Program-made: the position numbers and the translations under genes
Notes under the pieces: model-generated
The model's database searches: none
What the model was told of the DNA's origin: nothing
Seen by the model: only the letters and a program-made list of their open reading frames with translations
Assembly (NCBI GenBank): GCA_964600845.1
Contig: CAZRJW010000014.1
Span: 1-26,998, forward strand
Length of the DNA stretch: 26,998 bases
Reading direction: 5' to 3'
From: JAGOTP01 sp964600845
GTDB lineage: Bacteria; Patescibacteriota; Patescibacteriia; 2-12-FULL-60-25
Shown: one piece after another, positions 9,197-16,548 of the stretch
How positions within the stretch are numbered: the first letter of the stretch is position 1
How the letters are laid out: every line of letters begins with the position of its first letter

Positions 9197-9811
9197 ATGT
9201 CATTTATTGATATTTTCTCTCGATTCGGCATGAGGGGTCATTTAAAGGTCGCGGATATTCGCCTCGCCTTTGATCATACAGGGGACCTGAAGATTGACAC
9301 CACCATTGAGCGCTTTGATGCGCAGGGCACACGAGCAGAGCCGACGATCCCTGATGAAGACTTTGGATTCTGGATGTCGATTGGTCAATTCATGGTCTAC
9401 TGGTTCGGAATCATAAGGTATACAGGCTGCCATGATGCAAGTTTCACAAGGGTGGCATCTCTTACGGGTAACCTGAAAGAAGCTGTGGGCATGGTGAATA
9501 TAAACTCTCTACTTGAAAGCCATCCCGTTATATCCTTCGCATTTAACAAGCAGACCAAAAGAGCATGGGTATTCCTACAAGGCGTTCCATCAGTCCGTAT
9601 CTATGTCCATTCGTTCATCTGTTTTCGCTTGGTGATGGAGCATTTGGAAGAGGTTCGCCCTGGTTCAAAAGCCTTGATTGAGGAAGCTATAACCTGGATG
9701 GAACGAGGCTTTGCGTCTATGCACCCGGTCGAAAACTTCGATACTGACCCGAGTGCAGCGGATATGGCGGTGACGGCAATGCTTGAGCGGATTCTAGCAT
9801 CAGTAACTTAA
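9197..9811 (+). CDS. Hypothetical element protein, 204 residues
   Basis: I do not recognise this protein. It looks soluble and mixed alpha/beta, with an N-terminal beta region (HLKVADIRLAFDHTGDLKIDTTIERF), an aromatic middle (FGFWMSIGQFMVYWFGIIRY, not long enough to be a clear membrane span) and an acidic C-terminus (NFDTDPSAADMAV). TATAAC lies 7 nt before the ATG, which supports this start and a leaderless or near-leaderless transcript. The nested inverted repeat ends 19 nt upstream. The secreted-protein gene follows after 24 nt, so the two may share a transcript. Confidence 0.75.
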   Translation: MSFIDIFSRFGMRGHLKVADIRLAFDHTGDLKIDTTIERFDAQGTRAEPTIPDEDFGFWMSIGQFMVYWFGIIRYTGCHDASFTRVASLTGNLKEAVGMVNINSLLESHPVISFAFNKQTKRAWVFLQGVPSVRIYVHSFICFRLVMEHLEEVRPGSKALIEEAITWMERGFASMHPVENFDTDPSAADMAVTAMLERILASVT

Positions 9812-9835
9812 CCCTTATTCCCTTGTTGGGCCTTT

Positions 9836-10972
9836 ATGTTCAAACTACCTCTAACCTTACTGACGCTGCTCATTGTGGCAGCGCCGATGCATGCAGCTAG
9901 GGCTATAGATATCTGCGCCCTTGGTACCGCGTGTAATCCACTACGGGTAAACATCATCCCCGATCCAGCTGCTCAAGGCCGATTACAGCAGCAGACAAAT
10001 TCAGCGACCGAAGCGCGATTGCGGGGCCAATACGGATGGAGCGCTTTCAGTGGATGTGATCGCAAGAGAGTTGGCAGTGATTCAAGCGATCCAGCCGAGC
10101 GTGCAAGGGAGCTTAGTGCAGCAGAAATGTGTCTAAGTTTCTTTCACCGTACACAGCCTGCCGCTCCATTACAGCAGGTCTATACTCTTCCAGCTCAACC
10201 AACGACACCCGATTACAATGCTGGCTGTCAGAAAACATATGGCTCTTTCGCGCAATGGACTGGAAAGTTCGAGAATCAGCGCTACGTCTGCGATTGCAAG
10301 AGCGGCTCCCAATGGAACGAAAGCAAGACAGCATGTACGCTCCCGATGCCTACAAAGTTATGTCCAGCTAACGCTCATCGAACACCTAATGCCCCCGGCT
10401 GCACCTGTGATCAGGGCTACATAGCGAAGGACGGTGGATGCGTGATCGACAACAACGCTATTTGTCAGCGTGATTTTGGAGCGTTTGCAGAGTGGGTCGG
10501 AACGGTGACTGATGGGAGGATCGATTGTGGATGTCAGAAAGGGTACGAGTTCGGAACGAATAACCAATGTGTTCTACACGCAGGCAATCCGACCGCCGCA
10601 TTGCTCGCTGCTCGTCCGAAGAAGATCCACATTTACGATTTCAGTTCAGGTAAGCGAGGTAAGCTCCTGAGAACGATCACTTTTAATTCTCTTCGCGTCC
10701 AAGCTGTAAGCGTCCCATCGACGAATATTCTCATTGTATGGGAGGGCGGAACGAGCCATGCGAACATCGTCGAACAAGGGAGCCTTCAGCTTCAAGGTAG
10801 CCCGGAGATTTTTGGTCCGGGGGTGAACAAGAGTACGTCCGCTAGGGCGCTGAAAAAGGGAAAGACTTATAGCTTCAAGCTGTCGCAGGAGTACGTTGTG
10901 AATAGCAAAGCGATAGGAGGGGCTTCATTTGACCTACTTCGAGTCACGCCAACCGTTCAAAAATACCCATAA
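9836..10972 (+). CDS. Secreted protein with Cys-rich modules
   Basis: A 378-residue exported protein. Residues 1-23 form a signal peptide (Lys3, Leu-rich core, cleavage probably after AARA). Two related modules follow the pattern C-x3-(Y/F)G-x-FA-x-W-x-G ... C-x-C-x2-G ... C: residues 131-167 and 210-245. Between them, 176-202 holds a shorter CxC/EGF-like unit (CTCDQGYIAKDGGC). Residues 255-378 are a beta-rich C-terminal domain without Cys (KKIHIYDFSSGKRGKLLRTITF). I recall similar Cys modules in predicted surface proteins of CPR bacteria, but cannot name the family. A surface or adhesion role carried by the element is an inference. No Shine-Dalgarno is visible; the start fits the signal peptide. 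Confidence 0.85.
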   Translation: MFKLPLTLLTLLIVAAPMHAARAIDICALGTACNPLRVNIIPDPAAQGRLQQQTNSATEARLRGQYGWSAFSGCDRKRVGSDSSDPAERARELSAAEMCLSFFHRTQPAAPLQQVYTLPAQPTTPDYNAGCQKTYGSFAQWTGKFENQRYVCDCKSGSQWNESKTACTLPMPTKLCPANAHRTPNAPGCTCDQGYIAKDGGCVIDNNAICQRDFGAFAEWVGTVTDGRIDCGCQKGYEFGTNNQCVLHAGNPTAALLAARPKKIHIYDFSSGKRGKLLRTITFNSLRVQAVSVPSTNILIVWEGGTSHANIVEQGSLQLQGSPEIFGPGVNKSTSARALKKGKTYSFKLSQEYVVNSKAIGGASFDLLRVTPTVQKYP

Positions 10973-11054
10973 ATAGGGGGATAAAGAAAAAATAAAGCCT
11001 TTTCTTTAGCGGCTATAGACGACCGCTCCCTTCGTGATAGAGTCTCGTTGGCTA
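10973..11054 (+). other. Intergenic hairpins upstream of PHP-ATPase
   Basis: AAAGAAAA (about 10985) can pair with TTTTCTTT (about 11002), and AGCGG can pair with CCGCT around 11009-11028. They could terminate the upstream gene or regulate the next one. TATTGT at 11053-11058 is a possible -10 for the PHP-ATPase. Confidence 0.4.
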
Positions 11055-11070
11055 TTGTCACTTGGCAAGT
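11055..11070 (+). repeat. Left copy of 16-bp inverted repeat
   Basis: TTGTCACTTGGCAAGT is the exact reverse complement of 14307-14322. The two copies flank the PHP-ATPase gene. The centre ACTTGGCAAGT is itself nearly palindromic. Confidence 0.6.
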
Positions 11071-11079
11071 ACCAACTAT

Positions 11080-14058
11080 ATGTCCAAAAAAGAAAATACA
11101 ACGCAACTTACGGAATGGCACCAGGGATCTGATTGGCACAGATGGGATCCCCATATCCATACACCGGAGACACTTTTGAATGATCAATACACTGGAAAAG
11201 TGGATCCATGGGACGCTTATCTGACCGCTATTGAGAAAACAGAGCCAGCAGTCAGCGCCTTGGGTATCACGGATTACTTCACCTTGAGAGCGTACAAGAA
11301 GGCTGTAGAACATCAAGCGCTAGGCCGTTTGCAGGGGGTATTTTTGTTTGCAAATGTTGAGTTGAGGTTGATGCCGCGTACACACAAAGATCATGCACTC
11401 AACCTTCACTTATTGCTCAGTCCCAATGATCCAAGACATATTGCGCTGTTTGAAGAAGCGATGTCGCGTCTTACATTCCGTAGCGGGGCCGAAGTGTACC
11501 CTTGTACAGAACAAGGAATATTTCGCCTTGGGGAAGCTCGGCTGAATAGCCAAGAAACAAAAGGAACCACCATCAATGATGCGACGAAGCCTAGTTCGCG
11601 TATGATTTTTGAAGAAGGTGCAAAACAGTTCAAGATTGAATACGGTGAGTTACTTAAAATGTTTGAAACAAATCCTTGGCTAAGAGAAAATTGTTTCATT
11701 GCAATTCCTGGAGGAGATGACGGTGGTCGTGGCTTGGTGAAGAGCAATGACTCATACGAAGCTACCGCTGACGGTCTATATAAGATGTCACATTTTATTT
11801 TTTCTAGCAGCGATAAGGACCGTTCTTATTGGCTTGGAAAAGGGGCTTTAAAACCAGAAGAGTTGCAGAAGATTTTTGACGGAAAAAAACCTTGTATCCA
11901 CGGCTCAGATGCACACGATTTTGATAGAATACTTAAGCCGGATGACGAAAGAAGGTGTTGGATCAAGGCAAAGCCCGAATGGGAAGGTTTAAAGCAAGCG
12001 CTCCACGAGCCAGAGGACAGAGTATTTATTGGTAGTGACCATCCCCAGAAGGTAGGAGGTAACAATTCCATCTCTTCAATCACGGTGGACGGTGCATCTT
12101 GGTTTCCTAAAGAGACTCTAACGATAAATAATGGCCTCGTTGCGATTATCGGATCTAAGGGGGCTGGGAAGACCGCACTAGCAGACCTCCTTGCTTATGG
12201 CTGTGGTGCTTATGATGGGGGGCAAGCATCTTTCATACGCAAAGCATCTGAACTGATCGAAGGAGCGACGGTAACTATCCAATGGACAGATGGGAGAGAT
12301 CCTTCAACTGCAACTCTCGGCCAACCCATCGACGAATTCAGCTTTCCAGAGGTTAAATACCTCTCACAGCAATTCGTAGAAGCGCTTTGCTCACCCGAAG
12401 GAAAGAAAGATACTCTAGTGGAAGAAATAGAGAAGGTGATTTTTGATCGCCTGGAACCACATCAGCGACTAGACGCTTCTTCTTTCAGCGAGCTTCGTGA
12501 CATAGAGACTACGGATATTCAATCTACAGTCGCAGAAATCTCAGCGAAGATTCAAGAGCAGACGCAGATTATCGTTGCTCAAACCGCTGCAAAGCAATCC
12601 CTATCAGTTAAACAAGGACGGCTACGTCAAATGGAAGAAGAGATCATTCGTTTGCAAAAGGAAAAAACTGCTTTAGCTTCAGTAAAAGACGAAAAAAAGC
12701 TCAAGGCATTTGAACTAGTCAGTAAAGAGTATGACGAAGCGCGAAGAAGAATGACGATCCTGACTCAGACCATCCGTGCCACGCAAACACTACAAGCAGA
12801 AATACAAAAAGCTGAAACGTGGAGAAATGAGGCGAATCATAAGCACTCTTCTCTGTTGAGCGACTTGGGCTTTACTTTGAGTGAGGCCGATCTTTTCATG
12901 ATGGATTTCAGGGGGGACTATCAACCTCCACTAAGAGAAAAGCTAGCTTCTTTTATTCTTGAGAAGGATTGGGAGGAAGGTCGTACGACGACCCCGCCTA
13001 CATCTAGAACATGCAAGCCCTTCTCAGTCTGCAAAACAGCACAGGAGGCAGCACAAAAAGAGCTGGATGTCAGTCATCAAAAGCAGCTCAGATTTGCAGA
13101 GCTGTCGAAACAACTGACCCAGAAAAATGAAGATGTTGAAAAGCTGAAAAAAGAGATCGACAAAATCTCTAATGAGGCAGACAATCTTGCCGCCACAGCA
13201 CAAAAAGAGAGATCTGCTCTCTACGGACATGCTTTTGAAAAAATCAAAGAAGAGGAAGAAATCTTAAAAAGACTTTATCAACCGCTGCAAGATACCTTGA
13301 AGCAGCCAGAAGATAGCACTGATCAAGTCTTAGAATTTAGCGTGAAACGCTCTGTTGATCTCGACTCCTGGGTCGAGCGTGGAGAGGCGCTGCTCGACTT
13401 GAGAAAGAATAACCCCCTCACCGACGAAGGAGCGCTCCTACGAGCAGCAAGAACACTTCTCCTAGATGCCTGGGAGAAGGGCGACTCGGCGATGTTGGAA
13501 GAAAAAATGAAGGAGTTCGTTAGGGAAAAATTGGGCGGAGATTGGCGGAGCATGTTAGTCCCCAGCGCTACCCCTGTCGACTTTGCAACTTGGCTCTTCT
13601 CTCTTGAGCACATAAAGACCACCTACGACATTCGTTACGGCGGCCTTGAGATAGAGAAGTTGACCCCAGGCACGCGAGGCATCGTCCTATTAATGTTATA
13701 CCTGGCTATCGATCAAGAAGACACTTCACCACTAATCGTAGATCAACCCGAAGAGAACCTCGACCCACAATCCATCTTTCAAGAGCTTGTTCAGTACTTC
13801 CGCACCGCACGACAACGTCGACAAATCATTCTGGTTACGCACAATGCTAACCTAGTTGTTAACGCTGACGCAGACCAAGTCATAGTTGCCTCATCATCAA
13901 GAGAAACAGGTCAAAAACTACCCATCTTCAGCTATGGCGCTGGACCATTGGAAGATGAGAAGATACGAAAGAAAGTCTGTCAAATACTCGAAGGCGGTGA
14001 ACAGGCTTTCAGGAATAGAGAGCGTCGATACAATCTAGCGGGGCTTAGATCGAGCTAG
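11080..14058 (+). CDS. PHP-domain/SMC-like ATPase, probable defence effector (TrlF-like)
   Basis: A 992-residue fusion. The N-terminal PHP phosphoesterase domain (about 15-330) has the metal motif DPHIHT (23-28), GITDYF, a VELRL strand and GSDAHD near 275. The ATPase has Walker A GSKGAGKT near 358-365, a coiled-coil arm at about 490-760, signature-like LTPGTRG near 861, Walker B LIVDQPEENLDP near 884 and the H-loop VTHN near 917, as in SMC/RecF-like ABC ATPases. I associate this architecture with the family called TrlF AAA-like ATPases; PHP nucleases or phosphatases coupled to SMC-like ATPases are common in anti-phage islands. Substrate is unknown. It is a single gene at the far end of the element, a typical cargo place. 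TTG at 11062 is an alternative start; I prefer ATG 11080. Confidence 0.9.
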   Translation: MSKKENTTQLTEWHQGSDWHRWDPHIHTPETLLNDQYTGKVDPWDAYLTAIEKTEPAVSALGITDYFTLRAYKKAVEHQALGRLQGVFLFANVELRLMPRTHKDHALNLHLLLSPNDPRHIALFEEAMSRLTFRSGAEVYPCTEQGIFRLGEARLNSQETKGTTINDATKPSSRMIFEEGAKQFKIEYGELLKMFETNPWLRENCFIAIPGGDDGGRGLVKSNDSYEATADGLYKMSHFIFSSSDKDRSYWLGKGALKPEELQKIFDGKKPCIHGSDAHDFDRILKPDDERRCWIKAKPEWEGLKQALHEPEDRVFIGSDHPQKVGGNNSISSITVDGASWFPKETLTINNGLVAIIGSKGAGKTALADLLAYGCGAYDGGQASFIRKASELIEGATVTIQWTDGRDPSTATLGQPIDEFSFPEVKYLSQQFVEALCSPEGKKDTLVEEIEKVIFDRLEPHQRLDASSFSELRDIETTDIQSTVAEISAKIQEQTQIIVAQTAAKQSLSVKQGRLRQMEEEIIRLQKEKTALASVKDEKKLKAFELVSKEYDEARRRMTILTQTIRATQTLQAEIQKAETWRNEANHKHSSLLSDLGFTLSEADLFMMDFRGDYQPPLREKLASFILEKDWEEGRTTTPPTSRTCKPFSVCKTAQEAAQKELDVSHQKQLRFAELSKQLTQKNEDVEKLKKEIDKISNEADNLAATAQKERSALYGHAFEKIKEEEEILKRLYQPLQDTLKQPEDSTDQVLEFSVKRSVDLDSWVERGEALLDLRKNNPLTDEGALLRAARTLLLDAWEKGDSAMLEEKMKEFVREKLGGDWRSMLVPSATPVDFATWLFSLEHIKTTYDIRYGGLEIEKLTPGTRGIVLLMLYLAIDQEDTSPLIVDQPEENLDPQSIFQELVQYFRTARQRRQIILVTHNANLVVNADADQVIVASSSRETGQKLPIFSYGAGPLEDEKIRKKVCQILEGGEQAFRNRERRYNLAGLRSS

Positions 14059-14245
14059 GCCCTCGGTACTGGAACCGCATCGATATGAAACTTTGCTGTA
14101 TCGTAGCCAAAGGCATTTTTTAGGATGTATTTGTCTCTTTACGGTCTCCGACCCTTTGAACCCTAAGACAGTCTCGTGTTGAGACCGGCTTGTAGTCCCA
14201 CTTCGGCTCAGGGGACGATTTCGACTACAGGTGAATAATGTTTTA

Positions 14246-14265
14246 CAGCGCCACTTTAGCGCCAT
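14246..14265 (+). repeat. Candidate right integrase arm-type site
   Basis: Two AGCGCCA heptamers with a 4-nt spacer (CTTT), in the same orientation as the left pair at 2733-2752. It lies 122 nt inside attR. See the left site for the reasoning. Confidence 0.6.
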
Positions 14266-14306
14266 CCACGAGCGACTTTCTAGGTTTCTTTGCTCAATCC
14301 GCTACA

Positions 14307-14322
14307 ACTTGCCAAGTGACAA
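14307..14322 (-). repeat. Right copy of 16-bp inverted repeat
   Basis: ACTTGCCAAGTGACAA is the exact reverse complement of 11055-11070. It lies between the right arm site and attR. Confidence 0.6.
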
Positions 14323-14387
14323 GTAAGCCGCATGAACACTGGATTTTTCGCTAGAAATAGGCGTTTATTGATCCCTATACCTGGCGA

Positions 14388-14445
14388 AGAGTAGCCCGTT
14401 GCCGGACTATCAAAGACACACCTTTAAACGGGTGTGTTTTTGTTT
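14388..14445 (+). repeat. attR: attR: 58-bp direct repeat with 5S 3'-end remnant and terminator
   Basis: Identical to 2618-2675. Its first 20 nt (14388-14407) are a copy of the 5S rRNA 3' end without the rest of the gene. The following hairpin (14416-14437) and T tract repeat the rrn terminator. It marks the right boundary of the element. Confidence 0.9.
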
Positions 14446-14609
14446 GTGTAAATTTTTTTAGAAAGCGACTTCAGGCAGATTGTTTGGCTTAAGTTTGTTA
14501 TTCTACAAAAGTTTCGTGAAGTTTGTTTGTATACACATTCTATTCACAGTGAGGCTTTTTGGATATTTGGCTCAGTTGAGACAAAATTCTGTTACTCTTG
14601 TGAAATGCT
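14446..14609 (+). other. Host intergenic region right of attR
   Basis: AT-rich spacer of 164 nt between attR and the next host gene. TTGAGA at 14576 could be part of a promoter, but a matching -10 at the right spacing is not clear. This sequence would follow the rrn terminator in the empty chromosome. Confidence 0.4.
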
Positions 14610-15095
14610 ATGCTGGTAGAGGAAATATTACCTTCCCACCTATCTATGGATATTAAGAAATTTGGTAAAGCTTTTGCTTTAGCTGGGGCGCTCGGTCTTT
14701 CGCCTGAAGCGGCTATGCCAAAACCCGTGAAACAAGAAATGAGTCTAGGTCAGGAACAGCTCCATCACGGAGAAGTTGATTCTGAGCTTGTACAAAGCTG
14801 CCTTGATGTGTTGAAAGAGCGAGTGAATACCGATCCAGCACTACATGACACCGAGGTGCGCGTTGCTGAGCTAAGATTTATGCGTAGACCGTCAGATTCA
14901 GGTGAGCTGGTCTTCCGTGCCATTTTATCGAATGGAGAGGAGCAGCAATTTTACGGAGATGATCTTGCAACGGCTAACGACAGTGCAAATCTGGCGGATG
15001 ATTACGTAAAATCTCTAGGAAGAAATCTTTCCGCCATCATTGATTTTGTGCACGGAAAGCGCCCTGATGTATTCGCGCCGATGCCACGGCGTTAA
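14610..15095 (+). CDS. Hypothetical host protein, 161 residues
   Basis: I do not recognise this protein. From M13 it begins MDIKKFGKAFALAGALGLS, with a short hydrophobic stretch that could be a weak signal sequence, then Gln/Glu-rich sequence. The main part (about 60-150) is alpha/beta, with charged helices (LDVLKERVNTD) and strands (VRVAELRFMRR, ELVFRAILSNGEEQQFYGDDL). The start is uncertain: ATG 14610 and ATG 14646 are both possible and neither has a Shine-Dalgarno. It ends at a shared bidirectional terminator. Confidence 0.7.
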   Translation: MLVEEILPSHLSMDIKKFGKAFALAGALGLSPEAAMPKPVKQEMSLGQEQLHHGEVDSELVQSCLDVLKERVNTDPALHDTEVRVAELRFMRRPSDSGELVFRAILSNGEEQQFYGDDLATANDSANLADDYVKSLGRNLSAIIDFVHGKRPDVFAPMPRR

Positions 15096-15106
15096 TCGTG
15101 GGTTTC

Positions 15107-15139
15107 AAAAAACACACTCATGATTGAGTGTGTTTTTTT
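15107..15139. terminator. Bidirectional terminator
   Basis: AACACACTCA (15111-15120) pairs with TGAGTGTGTT (15125-15134), flanked by A and T runs on the two sides. It serves the convergent genes on either side. Confidence 0.9.
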
Positions 15140-15149
15140 GTTCTTATCG

Positions 15150-15794
15150 TTACAGCGCTGGATACTGGAAGGTCGACATGATTGCTTCCAACTGTTGGCG
15201 ATAGCCGGCTGTATTGAATGGCTTCGCAGGATCGTTTTGATACTTTTTCGTGAAGGTGATCACGGAGTACCACTTATCCTTCTTGGTGACCCATTGTTCC
15301 TGGTTGTAGCTGCTTCCAGCTGCTCCTTCGACACTGCTTGTACGGCAGAATGAAGCGCCGTTTACCGTCAGGCGTTCTTCCGTTGCGTTTGAAAGACCAG
15401 AGGGTTTCGCGCAGTCGTTCTGGATCTCTTCACTAGTGAGCGCGAGGGTCTTCACGGTGAACTCAGGTGCGAACGATCCGCGAAGAGGATACTGGAACTG
15501 ATATTTGAGTGTTTTATTTTGATAGGTTGGCCAGCCGGTTGTGTCGAGTGCGCTGGAGGCTGAGATGGTGGAAGGGGATTCGGTAGGAACGTTTGGCGTA
15601 GACGTGCTTAGGCTGGGAGGCGTGAGAACGGGAGTCGGTGGAGTGGTGCTCGGCGTCGGTGTCGGGACCACGGCAACGGGTGGAGTTCCGTTCGCACGGT
15701 TTGAAGGGGTTGTTGTCGTGTTGTTACAGCCCGCTCCTACAAGCGAGGCGGCAATCACCAAACAAGCGGCAAAAGGAAAATAGTTGGGTGTCAT
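15150..15794 (-). CDS. Predicted lipoprotein with Pro/Thr-rich linker
   Basis: From the ATG at 15794 the protein has 214 residues. It starts with a lipoprotein signal peptide ending in the lipobox LVGAGC, so it would be lipidated at Cys23 and anchored to the membrane surface. Residues 25-85 are a low-complexity Thr/Pro/Ser linker (TPTPSTTPPTP), and 88-214 form a globular domain with the segment WPTYQNKTLKYQFQYP, a pattern of small PsbP-like or surface domains seen in many hypothetical lipoproteins. The start is chosen for the signal peptide; the open frame to 15863 adds non-signal residues. No known enzyme motif is visible. Confidence 0.85.
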   Translation of the reverse strand: MTPNYFPFAACLVIAASLVGAGCNNTTTTPSNRANGTPPVAVVPTPTPSTTPPTPVLTPPSLSTSTPNVPTESPSTISASSALDTTGWPTYQNKTLKYQFQYPLRGSFAPEFTVKTLALTSEEIQNDCAKPSGLSNATEERLTVNGASFCRTSSVEGAAGSSYNQEQWVTKKDKWYSVITFTKKYQNDPAKPFNTAGYRQQLEAIMSTFQYPAL

Positions 15795-15857
15795 AGAAGA
15801 ATAGATGGTACGCCACTCTAGTTTGGGCAAGTACTCGGATACAACAACGCGCTCCCT

Positions 15858-15887
15858 GGGCAAGCATGACGCGTCGCGTCGTTGCCC
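15858..15887 (-). other. GC-rich hairpin downstream of the orphan gene
   Basis: GGGCAA (15858-15863) pairs with TTGCCC (15882-15887), and GACGC (15868-15872) pairs with GCGTC (15876-15880). There is no T tract, so it may stabilise the 3' end of the 196-residue gene's mRNA rather than terminate it. Confidence 0.45.
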
Positions 15888-15915
15888 CGCGGAACGCGAG
15901 TAGAGTCTTCTTGTC

Positions 15916-16506
15916 TCAGGCGGCTTCGGACAGCTGCCCGTGCAGCGTCTCGAGGATGTCGAGGCAGCGCAGCGCTCCGGTCACCTTCCGCACGATGCGG
16001 TAGGCGTCGTTGCGACTGATCTTGTTGAGGCACCCCAGGCTGTAGACCACGCTGGCCGTGTCGAAGTCTTCTGGGAAGCCAGAGATCGAGATGTCGTCCA
16101 TCTGCGCGATGCTGACGCCTCCACCCCAACGACCATGGTCCGGGTCACGGACCTCCCAGCTCGTCTCAATGCCTGGGCTCTCGCAGAGCATGAGGATCTT
16201 GACTAGCGAGGCCACCCGGCGCTCCTCGGACGAGTCCGGTGCCATCTCGCCGACGGGTTGATGGCGCATCGTCCGGTCGCCTTCATCACGGTTGCGAGCG
16301 CAGACCCAGACGCCGCCACACGTTGGGCTCTCCAGTGCCCGGAACGCGTCCACGGTCGGGATTATATCCTTGACCATCCTACGGAACTCTCGCCATTCGG
16401 CTGCATTCATCAACATCAGACTTCCAACCTCCTGCCCGTTGGTTTGTATGGGCGCGCAAATTTCAGCATATTCCCTGGGGCGGGTCAATAATTGGATACA
16501 ATACAT
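15916..16506 (-). CDS. Hypothetical GC-rich orphan, 196 residues
   Basis: I do not recognise this protein. It is soluble, with a Cys/Gly-rich centre (SPTCGGVWVCARNRDEG), a long helical C-terminus (NKISRNDAYRIVRKVTGALRCLDILETLHG) and no signal peptide. I chose ATG 16506 because AAAAGGA lies 7 nt upstream, one of the few clear Shine-Dalgarno sequences in the window; an ATG at 16560 would overlap the divergent CYTH gene. By eye its GC content is visibly higher than its neighbours, and with the different start signal this suggests recent acquisition. It diverges from the CYTH gene with 42 nt between starts. Confidence 0.72.
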   Translation of the reverse strand: MYCIQLLTRPREYAEICAPIQTNGQEVGSLMLMNAAEWREFRRMVKDIIPTVDAFRALESPTCGGVWVCARNRDEGDRTMRHQPVGEMAPDSSEERRVASLVKILMLCESPGIETSWEVRDPDHGRWGGGVSIAQMDDISISGFPEDFDTASVVYSLGCLNKISRNDAYRIVRKVTGALRCLDILETLHGQLSEAA

Positions 16507-16548
16507 TTCTTGATCCTTTTCGATCGAGCAGAGTAGAGTACTGCCCAT

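Larger units (their letters stand above)
14059..14387. other. Right-end non-coding segment with structured DNA/RNA
   Basis: These 329 nt have no convincing gene. Inverted repeats are CGGTCTC (14142-14148) with GAGACCG (14181-14187), GTCTC (14171-14175) with GAGAC (14181-14185) as an alternative, and TGTAGTC (14191-14197) with GACTACA (14223-14229). The right arm-site candidate (14246-14265) and one copy of the 16-bp inverted repeat (14307-14322) follow. It is probably the attP arm region and may encode a small RNA. Confidence 0.5.
2618..14445. mobile_element. Integrative element inserted in the 5S rRNA gene
   Basis: An element of about 11.77 kb is bounded by perfect 58-bp direct repeats. It contains, from left to right, tyrosine integrase, HTH/excisionase-like protein, RepA-like helicase, prim-pol, two unknown minus-strand genes, an ArdC-N-like operon, an unknown gene, a secreted Cys-module protein and a PHP-SMC-like ATPase. 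Candidate arm-type sites (tandem AGCGCCA) lie inside each end. The leftward genes (2697-7852) and rightward genes (8123-14058) diverge from a central non-coding segment. I see no capsid, portal, terminase, relaxase or type IV secretion gene, so it fits an integrative plasmid-like or satellite element better than a full prophage or ICE. Base composition resembles the host by eye. Confidence 0.88.

Noticed and set aside
13024..13622. Minus-strand open frames within the PHP-ATPase coiled-coil region
   Set aside because: They are shadows of a strongly supported plus-strand gene.
14211..14240. GGGGACG...TTTCGAC resembles the 5' end of tmRNA
   Set aside because: The spacing within the motif is wrong, no resume ORF follows, and no matching 3' acceptor half with CCA is found nearby.
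2697..14387. Element as complete prophage or conjugative element
   Set aside because: No capsid, portal, terminase, tail, relaxase or type IV secretion gene is recognisable among its genes.
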